From the NCBI RefSeq assembly GCF_040096055.1, contig NZ_JBBMFK010000007.1, positions 62,001 to 126,000 of the forward strand: a stretch of 64,000 nt of DNA, in the 5' to 3' direction. This DNA comes from Pseudoflavonifractor intestinihominis (GTDB lineage: Bacteria > Bacillota > Clostridia > Oscillospirales > Oscillospiraceae). Positions within the stretch are counted from its first letter, which is position 1. Every line of letters starts with the position of its first letter. The position numbers were made by a program, and so were the translations under genes. Of the stretch, positions 33,400 to 41,051 are shown piece by piece. Below the pieces are notes generated by a model that did not search any database, had not been told where the DNA came from, and was given only the letters and a program-made list of their open reading frames with translations.

Positions 33400-34842
33400 T
33401 CAGAAGCTGAAGCCATAGATAAAAGACTGGGCGTCGTACCCTGCGCCGTAGCTGCCCAGCACCACGCAGGAGAAGAGCAGGAACCACAGCGCCAGCCACC
33501 GCGCCGGGCGGGGGGCGGAGAGGTAGTCGGCGGTGATGTCGTGGTTGACCGACCGCAGGTCCACGACCAGCAGTACCACCAGCCCGAAGAGGGCCGCCAG
33601 CAGCTCCCAACGGTCCAGGCCCATGCTGGTGAAGACCCACAGGGGCCCGTGGAGCATGCCGGACAGAATGTCCAGCCCGGTGGACACCGACCCGGCCTTG
33701 AAGAACACAAAGGCCGCTGTGGCCAGCAGGAAGGTGCAGAAAATCTGCCACAGCCGCAGGGGCCAGCCGTCCTCTTTCAGATGGAGGGCGCTGTGGACCT
33801 TGCCCCGGAGAGGAGCGGTGACGCCGCCGATGACCTGATACAGGCCGTTGAGCAGTCCCCACACCACAAAGGTCATGGCCGCGCCGTGCCACAGCCCGCT
33901 GACGGCAAAGACGATGAGCACGTTCAGGTACTTCCGGGCCGTGCCCCGCCGGGAGCCGCCCAGGGGGATATAGAGGTAGTCCCGGAACCAGAAGGACAGG
34001 GACATGTGCCACCGCCGCCAGAACTCCGCGATGGAGCGGGAGAAGAAGGGGGTGCGGAAGTTCTCTATCAGGGAGAAGCCCATGGCCCGGGCGGTGCCCA
34101 GGGCCATGTCGGAGTAGGAGGAGAAGTCACAGTAGAGCTGGAGGGAGAAGGCCACGGCGGCCCCCGCCAGCTGGAGGGCGCCGAAGTCCTGGGGCGCGGT
34201 AAAGATGGTGTTCACCAGCACGGCCAGCCGGTCAGCCAGCACCAGCTTCTTGAATGCGCCCCACAGGAACCGGAACAGTCCGGCCCGGAACTCGTCCCAG
34301 TCGAACCGGTGCTCCGAGCGGAACTGGGGCAGCAGCTGGTCCGCCCGGGCAATGGGGCCGGAGACGATGTGGGGGAAGAAGGAGAGAAACAGGGCGTAGA
34401 GGAGCAGATCCCGCTCCGCCGGAACCTTGCCCCGGTACACGTCGATGACGTACCCCATGGCCTGGAACAGGTAGAAGGAGATGCCCACGGGCATCAGGAT
34501 GTCCAGCACCGGGGCCGAGAAGGAGAAGCCCAGAGCGCCCAGGCCCCGCCCTACCAGGGACAGGGCGAAGTTCAGGTACTTGAACACGAACAGCAGCAGG
34601 CCCAGGATCACCAGGCAGGCCGCCAGGGCGCCCTTGCTTTTCTTCCGCTCCAGCAGCCGCCCGGTCAGGTAGGATGCGGCGATGGTGAAGAGCAGAAAGG
34701 TGAGATATACGGGCTTGGCGCACAGGTAGAAGAACCAGCTGGCCAGCAGCAGCCAGGGGTTGCGGGCCCGCTGGGGCAGCAGGAAAAAGACCAGCGCCGT
34801 CACGGGAAAGAAGCAGAAGAACTGCGGCGTGAGGAAGGTCAC
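33400..34842 (-). CDS. MBOAT family O-acyltransferase (AlgI/DltB-like)
   Basis: 480 aa polytopic membrane protein. The MBOAT core contains FFPHIVSGPIARADQLLPQF, FWRRWHMSLSFWFRDYLYIPLGGSR and the catalytic His in VSGLWHGAAMTF. It passes acyl (usually acetyl) groups across the membrane to an extracellular partner, here the SGNH protein. A GTG start at 34842 follows AAGGCGGTGA. The acceptor may be a wall polysaccharide or teichoic-acid-like polymer; the sequence does not say which. Confidence 0.93.
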   Translation of the reverse strand: MTFLTPQFFCFFPVTALVFFLLPQRARNPWLLLASWFFYLCAKPVYLTFLLFTIAASYLTGRLLERKKSKGALAACLVILGLLLFVFKYLNFALSLVGRGLGALGFSFSAPVLDILMPVGISFYLFQAMGYVIDVYRGKVPAERDLLLYALFLSFFPHIVSGPIARADQLLPQFRSEHRFDWDEFRAGLFRFLWGAFKKLVLADRLAVLVNTIFTAPQDFGALQLAGAAVAFSLQLYCDFSSYSDMALGTARAMGFSLIENFRTPFFSRSIAEFWRRWHMSLSFWFRDYLYIPLGGSRRGTARKYLNVLIVFAVSGLWHGAAMTFVVWGLLNGLYQVIGGVTAPLRGKVHSALHLKEDGWPLRLWQIFCTFLLATAAFVFFKAGSVSTGLDILSGMLHGPLWVFTSMGLDRWELLAALFGLVVLLVVDLRSVNHDITADYLSAPRPARWLALWFLLFSCVVLGSYGAGYDAQSFIYGFSF

Positions 34843-34873
34843 GGAGTCACCGCCTTTTCAAAAAGTAGGTACT

Positions 34874-34902
34874 ATTTTAGCCGATACAGCGGGGAAAGTC
34901 AA
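34874..34902 (-). promoter_or_regulatory. Promoter of the MBOAT/SGNH operon
   Basis: Minus-strand TTGACT (34897-34902), 17-bp spacer, TAAAAT (34874-34879). The TGA inside TTGACT is also the stop codon of the upstream acyltransferase gene. Confidence 0.7.
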
Positions 34903-35972
34903 TTTACCGGCCTGCCGCGGCCCGTACGGAGGCGACCGATGGCACGCCCACCCGCCCGGAAGATCAGGCTGCGCACATAGTCCACGCCGATGCCCGCGAT
35001 AAAGATGGCCAGACCGATGGCCAGGGCTCCGGCCAGGCACAGGGGCGTGGAGAACTGGGCCAGAAATGCGGTCCGGCCCGCCAGCAGGTGGGACCACACA
35101 AGCGGGTGGGTGTGGAGCAGGTACACGCCGAAGGACAGGGGCGCGCAGAAGGACATCACCCGGGCTATGGGAGCGGGCAGGGCAGGCATACGGCACAGGG
35201 CCAGGAACAGGCACAGGGCGGCCAGAAGGATGAGGGGAGAGGTGTAGGACAGGAGGATCCCCCATTTAAAAAAGGCACCGGGCTGGGATACGCCGAAGGT
35301 CTTGCCCGCCAGGGCGAGCAGAGAGAATGCCGCATATCCGGCCAGCAGCAGCCAGGGCTGGGGCAGGCGGGCGGGGGGATGGAGCCGCAGGTATCCGCCC
35401 AGCAGGTAGAGCACCGCCAGCCAGGCCACGCTGTACCCGCCCCGGGTGGAGAAAATCTCCTCCGGGGAGATGAAATCGGCCAGGGAAAAGACAGCAATCA
35501 GCGCCAGAACCAGCCGTTTGGCAGAAGCAGGGGACAGGGCGGTGAGGGCGCTGTCCAGGAAGGGCATCAGCAGGAAAAGGGCGAAATAGGCGCTGAAATA
35601 CCAGTAGGTGCCGTTGAGCACCGGAAAAAAGGGCGCGATCATGTCCCGGACACGGAGAGAGCCGGGGTCAAGCAGGCCGAACAGGACCGTGAGCGCGGCG
35701 GAGTAAAACGCCGCCTGGAGCCAGAGGGCGCTCAGCCGGGAGAGGGGGTGCCTCCGTCCCACGCCCAGGTAGCCGCTGAGCAGGCCGTAGCAGTTCACCG
35801 CGCAGGAGCACAGGGCCTCCAGGCTCCAGAGGGCCCACCAGCGGAGGGAGCCGGGCGGCAGGGCGGAGAGCAGGCCGCCCACGCCGGAGATGTGGAGCAG
35901 GACCACCATCAGCATGGACCCGTTGCGCAGGACGTCCGGGCCGGAGAGCCGGGCATTGGTGGATGGGGACAA
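34899..35972 (-). CDS. Acyltransferase 3 family membrane protein
   Basis: 357 aa with about ten transmembrane helices. The N-terminal RNGSMLMVVLLHISGVGG carries the conserved His of acyltransferase-3 (OafA/YrhL) proteins, and FGVYLLHTHPLVW near 285 is a second family motif. It likely O-acylates a cell-surface glycan. A TTG start at 35972 is chosen because AGGGAGG lies 8 nt upstream (35981-35987) and no ATG is well placed. With the downstream MBOAT/SGNH pair it forms an envelope-acylation cluster. Confidence 0.88.
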   Translation of the reverse strand: MSPSTNARLSGPDVLRNGSMLMVVLLHISGVGGLLSALPPGSLRWWALWSLEALCSCAVNCYGLLSGYLGVGRRHPLSRLSALWLQAAFYSAALTVLFGLLDPGSLRVRDMIAPFFPVLNGTYWYFSAYFALFLLMPFLDSALTALSPASAKRLVLALIAVFSLADFISPEEIFSTRGGYSVAWLAVLYLLGGYLRLHPPARLPQPWLLLAGYAAFSLLALAGKTFGVSQPGAFFKWGILLSYTSPLILLAALCLFLALCRMPALPAPIARVMSFCAPLSFGVYLLHTHPLVWSHLLAGRTAFLAQFSTPLCLAGALAIGLAIFIAGIGVDYVRSLIFRAGGRAIGRLRTGRGRPVN

Positions 35973-36026
35973 GAATATCGCCTCCCTGACGTAGATCTGT
36001 CATGTTCTGCGGAGGTAGCTGTTCTC

Positions 36027-36055
36027 ATCATAGGGAGGGCGGGGGAGAATGTCAA
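36027..36055 (-). promoter_or_regulatory. Promoter of the acyltransferase 3 gene
   Basis: Minus-strand TTGACA (36050-36055), 17-bp spacer, TATGAT (36027-36032). Confidence 0.75.
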
Positions 36056-36164
36056 GCCCCGGGCCATACAGCAAAGCTTTAACTTATTTTAATAAAACAC
36101 CCATGGAAGAAATAAGATTACTCTGCTATGCTTGGCGGTACCTGGGAGAAGGAGGATATTGTCC

Positions 36165-36704
36165 ATGGAATTGCTGCTCAACATACTGCGCGTCATTCTG
36201 GCCCTGCTGGCCGCGGCGGCGGTGGGGACGCTGATTTTCTTCAAGCTGACCGCCGGCCTCCGGGACAGCCGCCGCCGCTGGGCGGAAAAGCGAGTGGGGC
36301 AGGGGGCGCGGAAGGCCCTGCTCCTGTACCAGCCCTCCAACGCCAGGCGCAACGTGCCCCAGGCGGAGGCGCTGGCCGCCCGCCTGGCGGAGAAGGGCTA
36401 TGCCGTGACGGTGAACCACCCCTCGGAGGACCTGCCCTACGCGCCCGGAGACTACGACCTGCTGGTGTTCGGCACCCCCGTCTACCTGGGGGAGACCGCC
36501 CGGCCGCTGCGCCGGTATCTGGAGACCCACCCCTTCACCGGCAAGCGGGTGCTGCTGTATGTGGACGGCCTGGACCTGGAGCACGCCCCTGAGCTGGAGC
36601 CGCTGAAGGAGCTGGTGCCCCCGGGCAATGAGCTCCACGCCGTCAAGGTGGCGCCCCGGGACCGGGCGGGACTGCTGGCCTTTGCCGCGGAATACGGAGG
36701 CTGA
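36165..36704 (+). CDS. Membrane-anchored flavodoxin-like protein
   Basis: 179 aa. An N-terminal transmembrane helix (ILRVILALLAAAAVGTLIFF) precedes a flavodoxin-like fold: beta-strand ALLLYQPSNARRN at the FMN-phosphate loop position, then YDLLVFGTPVYLGE and KRVLLYVDGLD. The phosphate loop is atypical (QPSNAR instead of T/S-rich), so FMN binding is uncertain. ATG 36165 has AAGGAGG 9 nt upstream. The next gene starts 76 bp later. Confidence 0.7.
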   Translation: MELLLNILRVILALLAAAAVGTLIFFKLTAGLRDSRRRWAEKRVGQGARKALLLYQPSNARRNVPQAEALAARLAEKGYAVTVNHPSEDLPYAPGDYDLLVFGTPVYLGETARPLRRYLETHPFTGKRVLLYVDGLDLEHAPELEPLKELVPPGNELHAVKVAPRDRAGLLAFAAEYGG

Positions 36705-36780
36705 GGGCGTGGTCATAGTGAGGGACAAACCTGCATATATATCTCACATCCTGAGAAACGACACGGGAGTGTGGATTGGT

Positions 36781-37428
36781 ATGCAGACAGACTGGAACGA
36801 GAACCATGCCTTCCTGCGGGGCGAGGCGGCGGCGGAGCCTGTGGTCTCCCACGAGAACCGGGGCGTCACCTACTGGACCTTCCCCCTGCGGGTGGAGCGG
36901 CTGTCCGGTGCGGAGGACCGGCTCAACGTGGTGGTCTCCGCCGGGCAGCTGGAACAGTGCCCGGTGACGCCGGGGACAGAGTTGGAGATCGAGGGGGAGG
37001 TCCGCTCCTTCAACAACAAGAGCGGCCGGGGCAGCCGGCTGGTCATCACCCTCTTTGCCCGCAGCCTGCGCCGGGCGGAGGGGGAGCACGCCAACGACCT
37101 GTCCCTGGCCGGGGTGCTGTGCAAGTCGCCGGTGCTCCGCCGAACCCCGCTTGGCCGGGACATCTGCGACCTGATGCTGGCGGTGAACCGCCGGTACGGC
37201 CGGGCGGACTACCTGCCCTGCATCGTGTGGGGATCCCTGGCCCAGCGGTGCGCCTCCCTCAGCGTGGGGGACGGCGTACGGCTGGAGGGCCGGCTTCAGA
37301 GCCGGCAGTACATCAAGGTGGAGAACGGACAGAACCTGACCCGCACCGCCTTTGAGGTGTCGGTGATGAAGCTGGAGCCGGCGGGGGCGGCCATCCTGCC
37401 GGAGCAGACTCAACAGGCGTCCCTCTGA
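36781..37428 (+). CDS. Single-stranded-DNA-binding-protein-like, two OB folds
   Basis: 215 aa. The first OB-like segment (about 5-100) reads VTYWTFPLRVERLSGAEDRL through IEGEVRSFNNKSGRGSRLVI. The second (about 105-205) includes SLAGVLCKSPVLRRTPLGRD, then DYLPCIVWGSLAQR and VRLEGRLQSRQYIK, as in SSB/PriB. It looks like an internal duplication and lacks the acidic C-terminal tip of housekeeping SSB. ATG 36781 is the best start, with GGGAG ~11 nt upstream. Likely a DNA-metabolism accessory protein. Confidence 0.7.
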   Translation: MQTDWNENHAFLRGEAAAEPVVSHENRGVTYWTFPLRVERLSGAEDRLNVVVSAGQLEQCPVTPGTELEIEGEVRSFNNKSGRGSRLVITLFARSLRRAEGEHANDLSLAGVLCKSPVLRRTPLGRDICDLMLAVNRRYGRADYLPCIVWGSLAQRCASLSVGDGVRLEGRLQSRQYIKVENGQNLTRTAFEVSVMKLEPAGAAILPEQTQQASL

Positions 37429-37438
37429 CCGCAGAACA

Positions 37439-37469
37439 GAGACGGTCTCCCCGCTGTGGGAGACCGTCT
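37439..37469 (+). terminator. Terminator hairpin, left copy
   Basis: GAGACGGTCTCC and its complement form a strong stem just after the SSB-like gene, without a good T tract. The same 31 bases recur at 37690-37720, so this is half of a direct repeat around the inserted element. Confidence 0.75.
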
Positions 37470-37690
37470 CAGCGTGTCGAAGAATTTCTGTTCAAACGCG
37501 ATGGCCTGGATTGCGGCGGGGGAGTTCGAGGGGGCAGCCGCCCGCCTCGAATGGAATCGAATGCTCTGCAAGCCTTGCGATGCAAGGGTTGCGGCGAGCA
37601 GAGCGAGGACTTTTGTACCGCTGTGCGGTACAAAAGTAACGGCATTTTTGCAGGCTGTCGAAAAAGTCCAAGGACTTTTTCGACAGCCTG
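37470..37690. mobile_element. 221-bp MITE-like palindromic element in a duplicated terminator
   Basis: The insert begins CAGCGTGTCGAAGAA and ends with the complement of CAGGCTGTCGAAAAA, imperfect terminal inverted repeats (12 of 15). It is flanked by 30-31-bp identical copies of the terminator. Inside are consecutive hairpins: TTCGAGG/CCTCGAA with nested GGGC/GCCC, GCAAGCCTTGC/GCAAGGGTTGC, ACTTTTGTACCGC/GCGGTACAAAAGT, and a 19-bp perfect stem at the right end. No credible gene is inside. A non-autonomous transposable element is the simplest reading. Confidence 0.65.
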
Positions 37691-37720
37691 AGACGGTCTC
37701 CCCGCTGTGGGAGACCGTCT
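37690..37720 (+). terminator. Terminator hairpin, right copy
   Basis: Exact second copy of 37439-37469. It is followed directly by the TTGACA of the next promoter, so it may insulate the LtaS-like gene from upstream transcription. Confidence 0.75.
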
Positions 37721-37749
37721 TTGACAGAATCTGATTCTTACGCTATAAT
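37721..37749 (+). promoter_or_regulatory. Consensus promoter of the LtaS-like gene
   Basis: TTGACA (37721-37726), 17-bp spacer, TATAAT (37744-37749): a perfect vegetative consensus. Confidence 0.85.
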
Positions 37750-37785
37750 AACATCTTACATCCTTTTGCGGGGGAAATCGTACAA

Positions 37786-39648
37786 ATGAACCAACTGCTG
37801 AGACGAGAGAGAACATATGGGGCGGGGACAGAGTCGGAAGCGCGCTGTGCCGTACTCCCGGACAGCCGCCGGTGGGCGGTGCTGCTGGCGGTGCTGCTGC
37901 TGACGCCCTTTACCGCGGTGTGGCTGATGCAGCTGGCCTACGGCGTGCCGCCGTGGGCCATGCCGCTACCTGCGGCAGCGGCCAATGCCCTCTGTATCGC
38001 CCTGCTCTACTGGCCGCTGTGCGGCCTGACCGGGCAGGTAAGGCGCTGCTGCTGCGGCATCCACATCGCGGCGGGCGCCTGGGGCGCGGCCAACTATTTT
38101 GTCAACCTCTTCCGGGGCACGCCCATCCTGCCCTGGGACTTCTCTGCCCTGGGTACCGCAGCCGACGTGGCGGGGAGCTACCGCTTTGTCCCCACCTGGC
38201 AGATGTGCCTGGCGGCCGCCCTGGCCGCGGCACTGGTGTGGGGACTGAGACGGAAGCAGGTGCGGAGCAAGCTGCGGCTGACGGGCTGGAAGGCCCGGCT
38301 GGGGTTGGCCTGCGCCGGGCTGGCCTGCCTGTTTTTCCTGCTTCCCACCAGCCGGCTGGGAGAGCTGGGGGTGGTCACCGACGTGTGGGACCCCGCTGGG
38401 TCCTACCGCGCCAGCGGCTGCCTGGCCACCTTCCTGCGCAACACCGAGTTCCTGGAGGTGGACAAGCCGGCGGACACCTCGCCGGAGGGCGTGGACCGGC
38501 TCATGTCCCAGGCGTCTGGCCCGGCAGGAACGGCGGCCGCCCCGGAGCGGCCCAACGTGATCGCCATTATGAACGAGTCCTGGGCGGATTTTGAGTTCTT
38601 CGGCAATCTGGACCTGAGCGAGAGCGTGGTGGACTATGTCAGCACTCTGGACAACGGGGTATTCGGCCACGCCTATACCTCCGTGTTTGGCGCGGGCACC
38701 AGCGCCAGCGAGTTTGAATTTCTCACCGGCAACTCCATGGCCTTTCTCCCCTCCGGCAGCATCCCCTATCAGCAGTATGTGCTGGAGCCCACCTATTCCC
38801 TGGCATCCCTGCTCAAGGAGCAGGGGTACAGCACCCTGGCCTTTCACCCGGGCACCCGCACCTCCTGGCAGCGGGACCGGGCCTATCCCCTGCTGGGCTT
38901 TGACAGCTTCAAATGCGGCGACGATATGGACGTGCCCCAGACTATGGAGCACGGCTATGTGAGCGACCAGTCGGACTTCGAGCAGGTCATATGGGAGCTG
39001 GAGCACAAGGAGGCGGACAAACCCCTGTTCCTTTTCAACGTCACCATTCAGAACCACGGCAGCTACACCGTGGAGGACTACCCGGCGGAGGTGACGGTGG
39101 CCGACGAGCCGGGGAAGTACCCCATGGCGGAGCAGTACCTCACCCTGGCCAACAAGAGCGACCAGGCCTTCCGCACGCTGATCGAGTACCTCTCCCAGCT
39201 GGACGAGCCCACCATTTTGGTCATGTTCGGTGACCATCAGCCCTCGGTGGAGCAGGAATTCCTGGACAAGGCCTACGGCGTCACCCAGGGGGAGATGACC
39301 ATGGAGCAGTACATGGGCAAATACCAGGTGCCCTTTGTGGTTTGGGCCAACTATCCCCTTCCGGAGGAGGTGCCCCAGGTGACCAGTCTGAACTTTCTGG
39401 CCCTGTACGTGCTGCGCTGCGCCGGGCTGGAGGGCACGGCCTGGGACAATTTCCTCTGGGACGTGCAGGAGCAGCTGCCCGCCATGACCTTTGTGGGGTA
39501 CACGGACACCAGCGGCCACGCGTACAGCCACCTGGAGCAGAATGAATATACCGGCCTGATCGAGCAGTACCGGCAGGTGCAGTACAACAACCTCTTCGGC
39601 GGCCGGGACCGGCGGGAGCAGTATTTTTCCCTGAGAGCGGGGCAATAA
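37786..39648 (+). CDS. LTA synthase family sulfatase-fold membrane enzyme
   Basis: 620 aa. About five transmembrane helices occupy the first ~190 residues, followed by an extracellular sulfatase-like domain. Metal and catalytic residues appear as NESWADFEFFG, FGAGTSASEFEFLTGNS (nucleophile Thr), NVTIQNHGSY and MFGDHQPS. Such enzymes polymerise glycerol phosphate from phosphatidylglycerol into lipoteichoic acid or modify other envelope glycans with phospho-alcohols. No glycolipid synthase is adjacent, so the exact polymer is open. Confidence 0.9.
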   Translation: MNQLLRRERTYGAGTESEARCAVLPDSRRWAVLLAVLLLTPFTAVWLMQLAYGVPPWAMPLPAAAANALCIALLYWPLCGLTGQVRRCCCGIHIAAGAWGAANYFVNLFRGTPILPWDFSALGTAADVAGSYRFVPTWQMCLAAALAAALVWGLRRKQVRSKLRLTGWKARLGLACAGLACLFFLLPTSRLGELGVVTDVWDPAGSYRASGCLATFLRNTEFLEVDKPADTSPEGVDRLMSQASGPAGTAAAPERPNVIAIMNESWADFEFFGNLDLSESVVDYVSTLDNGVFGHAYTSVFGAGTSASEFEFLTGNSMAFLPSGSIPYQQYVLEPTYSLASLLKEQGYSTLAFHPGTRTSWQRDRAYPLLGFDSFKCGDDMDVPQTMEHGYVSDQSDFEQVIWELEHKEADKPLFLFNVTIQNHGSYTVEDYPAEVTVADEPGKYPMAEQYLTLANKSDQAFRTLIEYLSQLDEPTILVMFGDHQPSVEQEFLDKAYGVTQGEMTMEQYMGKYQVPFVVWANYPLPEEVPQVTSLNFLALYVLRCAGLEGTAWDNFLWDVQEQLPAMTFVGYTDTSGHAYSHLEQNEYTGLIEQYRQVQYNNLFGGRDRREQYFSLRAGQ

Positions 39649-39798
39649 ACAGGGGAGCGCGCCGCGCATTTTAAAATGAAACAGGGCGTGTGCTGCAAAA
39701 ATTTGGCGCAAGCGGGGGCGAATATAAAAATCTCACGGGGCAAAGCTATGTTCGGATTCTCAATCCAACAAACTTAAACACAAGGAGATGCACAAGCT

Positions 39799-39993
39799 AT
39801 GACCAGTTCCAACAAGGCTGTTGTCCCCAGCGCCCGTGAGGCTCTCGACAAGTTCAAGATGGAGGCCGCCTCCGAGGTGGGCGTCAACCTGAAGCAGGGC
39901 TACAACGGTGACCTGACCTCCCGTGAGGCCGGCTCCGTGGGCGGCCAGATGGTCAAGAAGATGATCCAGGCCTACGAGAACGGCATGCAGTAA
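39799..39993 (+). CDS. Alpha/beta-type small acid-soluble spore protein
   Basis: 64 aa. It contains the SASP signature segments SAREALDKFKMEAASEVG (with the Glu of the GPR protease site region), LKQGYNGDLTSREAGSVGGQ and MVKKMIQAYE. Such proteins coat DNA in the forespore and protect it from UV and heat. AAGGAG lies about 10 nt upstream. A sigma-G promoter would be expected between 39650 and 39780, but I could not place one with confidence. It shows that the organism sporulates or derives from a spore former. Confidence 0.95.
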   Translation: MTSSNKAVVPSAREALDKFKMEAASEVGVNLKQGYNGDLTSREAGSVGGQMVKKMIQAYENGMQ

Positions 39994-40035
39994 CCCCTGG
40001 GCCATCCGGACCGGAAGACCCCGGACGGTGCTCTG

Positions 40036-40081
40036 AAAAAGGCGAGGCGCGCGGTGTATGCCGCGCGCCTCGCCTTTTTTT
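40036..40081 (+). terminator. Terminator after the SASP gene
   Basis: A5, a 14-bp GC-rich stem around TGTATG, then T7. The core GCGCGCGGTGTATGCCGCGC is nearly identical to that of the terminator at 47337. Confidence 0.92.
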
Positions 40082-40182
40082 CCAGCCGGCCGTTTCCAGG
40101 ACGGTGTGGGGCGGAAATGGCGGGATTTCGCGGACAAAAACATAAAAAACATGCCGCTTTTTGGCGAAAATAACAAAAAACG

Positions 40183-40211
40183 TTGACGAAGTTGGGCGAT
40201 TAGTATATTAT
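40183..40211 (+). promoter_or_regulatory. Promoter of the LytTR/GHKL operon
   Basis: TTGACG (40183-40188), 17-bp spacer, TATTAT (40206-40211) in an AT-rich segment. Confidence 0.7.
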
Positions 40212-40289
40212 AATATCAATTGTAAACTGATTTTGAGGCCGCCTTCCTGGAGGCGGGCTCTCCGACACAAGGCATATGGGGGGATCCCT

Positions 40290-41051
40290 GTGGTAAGGAT
40301 TGGGATCGTGGATGACGAAAAAGAGGCCAGAGAGCAGCTGCGGGCCGCGATCAGACGGTTTGAAGAAGAGTACCAGGTGGAGTTCGAGATACAGGAGTTC
40401 GACAGCGCGCAGGCCTACCTGGCCGACCCGAACAACGACTGCGACATCCTATACATGGACATCGACATGCCCAAAATGACAGGGATGGAGCTGGCCGAGC
40501 GGATCCGGGAGACGAACGGAGAGATCATCCTGATCTTCTGCACCAATCTGGAGCAGTTCGCCCTGAACGGGTACAGCGTCTCCGCCCTGGGCTTTCTGGT
40601 AAAGCCGGTGCAGTGGTACCCCCTCCGGCTGTACCTGGAACGGGCGCTGAAGGTGATAGAGAAGCGGACCCGGCGGGCACAGCAGCCGGAGATGAGGCGG
40701 ATCGTGATCAAGGACGGGACAGTCTCGAAGGTGGTGGATGCGTCGTCCATCCGGTATGTGGAGGTCCAGCAGCACTATCTTTTTTACCACATGCAGGGCG
40801 ATTCGGCCGGCCGGGACACCGTGGTCAAGACCCGCGGGACCATGCAGGAGGCCACCGATCTGCTGGTGCCCCGGGGATTTGTGCGCTGCAGCTCCAGCTT
40901 TCTGGTCAATCTGGAGCATATCACGGCGGTGAGCCGCATGAACGTCTACCTGGGGGAGGAGGCCCTGCCCTTGGGGAGGACGTACAAGGACGCATTCACC
41001 AGGGAATTTTCCCGTTTTCTGGCGAAAAAGGGATGGGGTGATCCGTGTTGA
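40290..41051 (+). CDS. LytTR-family response regulator
   Basis: 253 aa. Receiver domain 1-125 has acidic residues DDE at 8-10, phospho-acceptor D57 in YMDIDMPK, and conserved Lys in FLVKPV. The C-terminal LytTR DNA-binding domain begins near 145 (SSIRYVEVQQHYLFYH) and ends near 250. GTG 40290 is chosen because a G-rich RBS lies 7 nt upstream. It overlaps its GHKL kinase gene. No AgrD-like peptide gene is seen, so this may sense something other than an autoinducer. Confidence 0.92.
   Translation: MVRIGIVDDEKEAREQLRAAIRRFEEEYQVEFEIQEFDSAQAYLADPNNDCDILYMDIDMPKMTGMELAERIRETNGEIILIFCTNLEQFALNGYSVSALGFLVKPVQWYPLRLYLERALKVIEKRTRRAQQPEMRRIVIKDGTVSKVVDASSIRYVEVQQHYLFYHMQGDSAGRDTVVKTRGTMQEATDLLVPRGFVRCSSSFLVNLEHITAVSRMNVYLGEEALPLGRTYKDAFTREFSRFLAKKGWGDPC

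Noticed and set aside
37456..37734. A 92-codon frame inside the palindromic element
   Set aside because: It consists of hairpin arms, has no RBS, and runs through a terminator and a consensus promoter.
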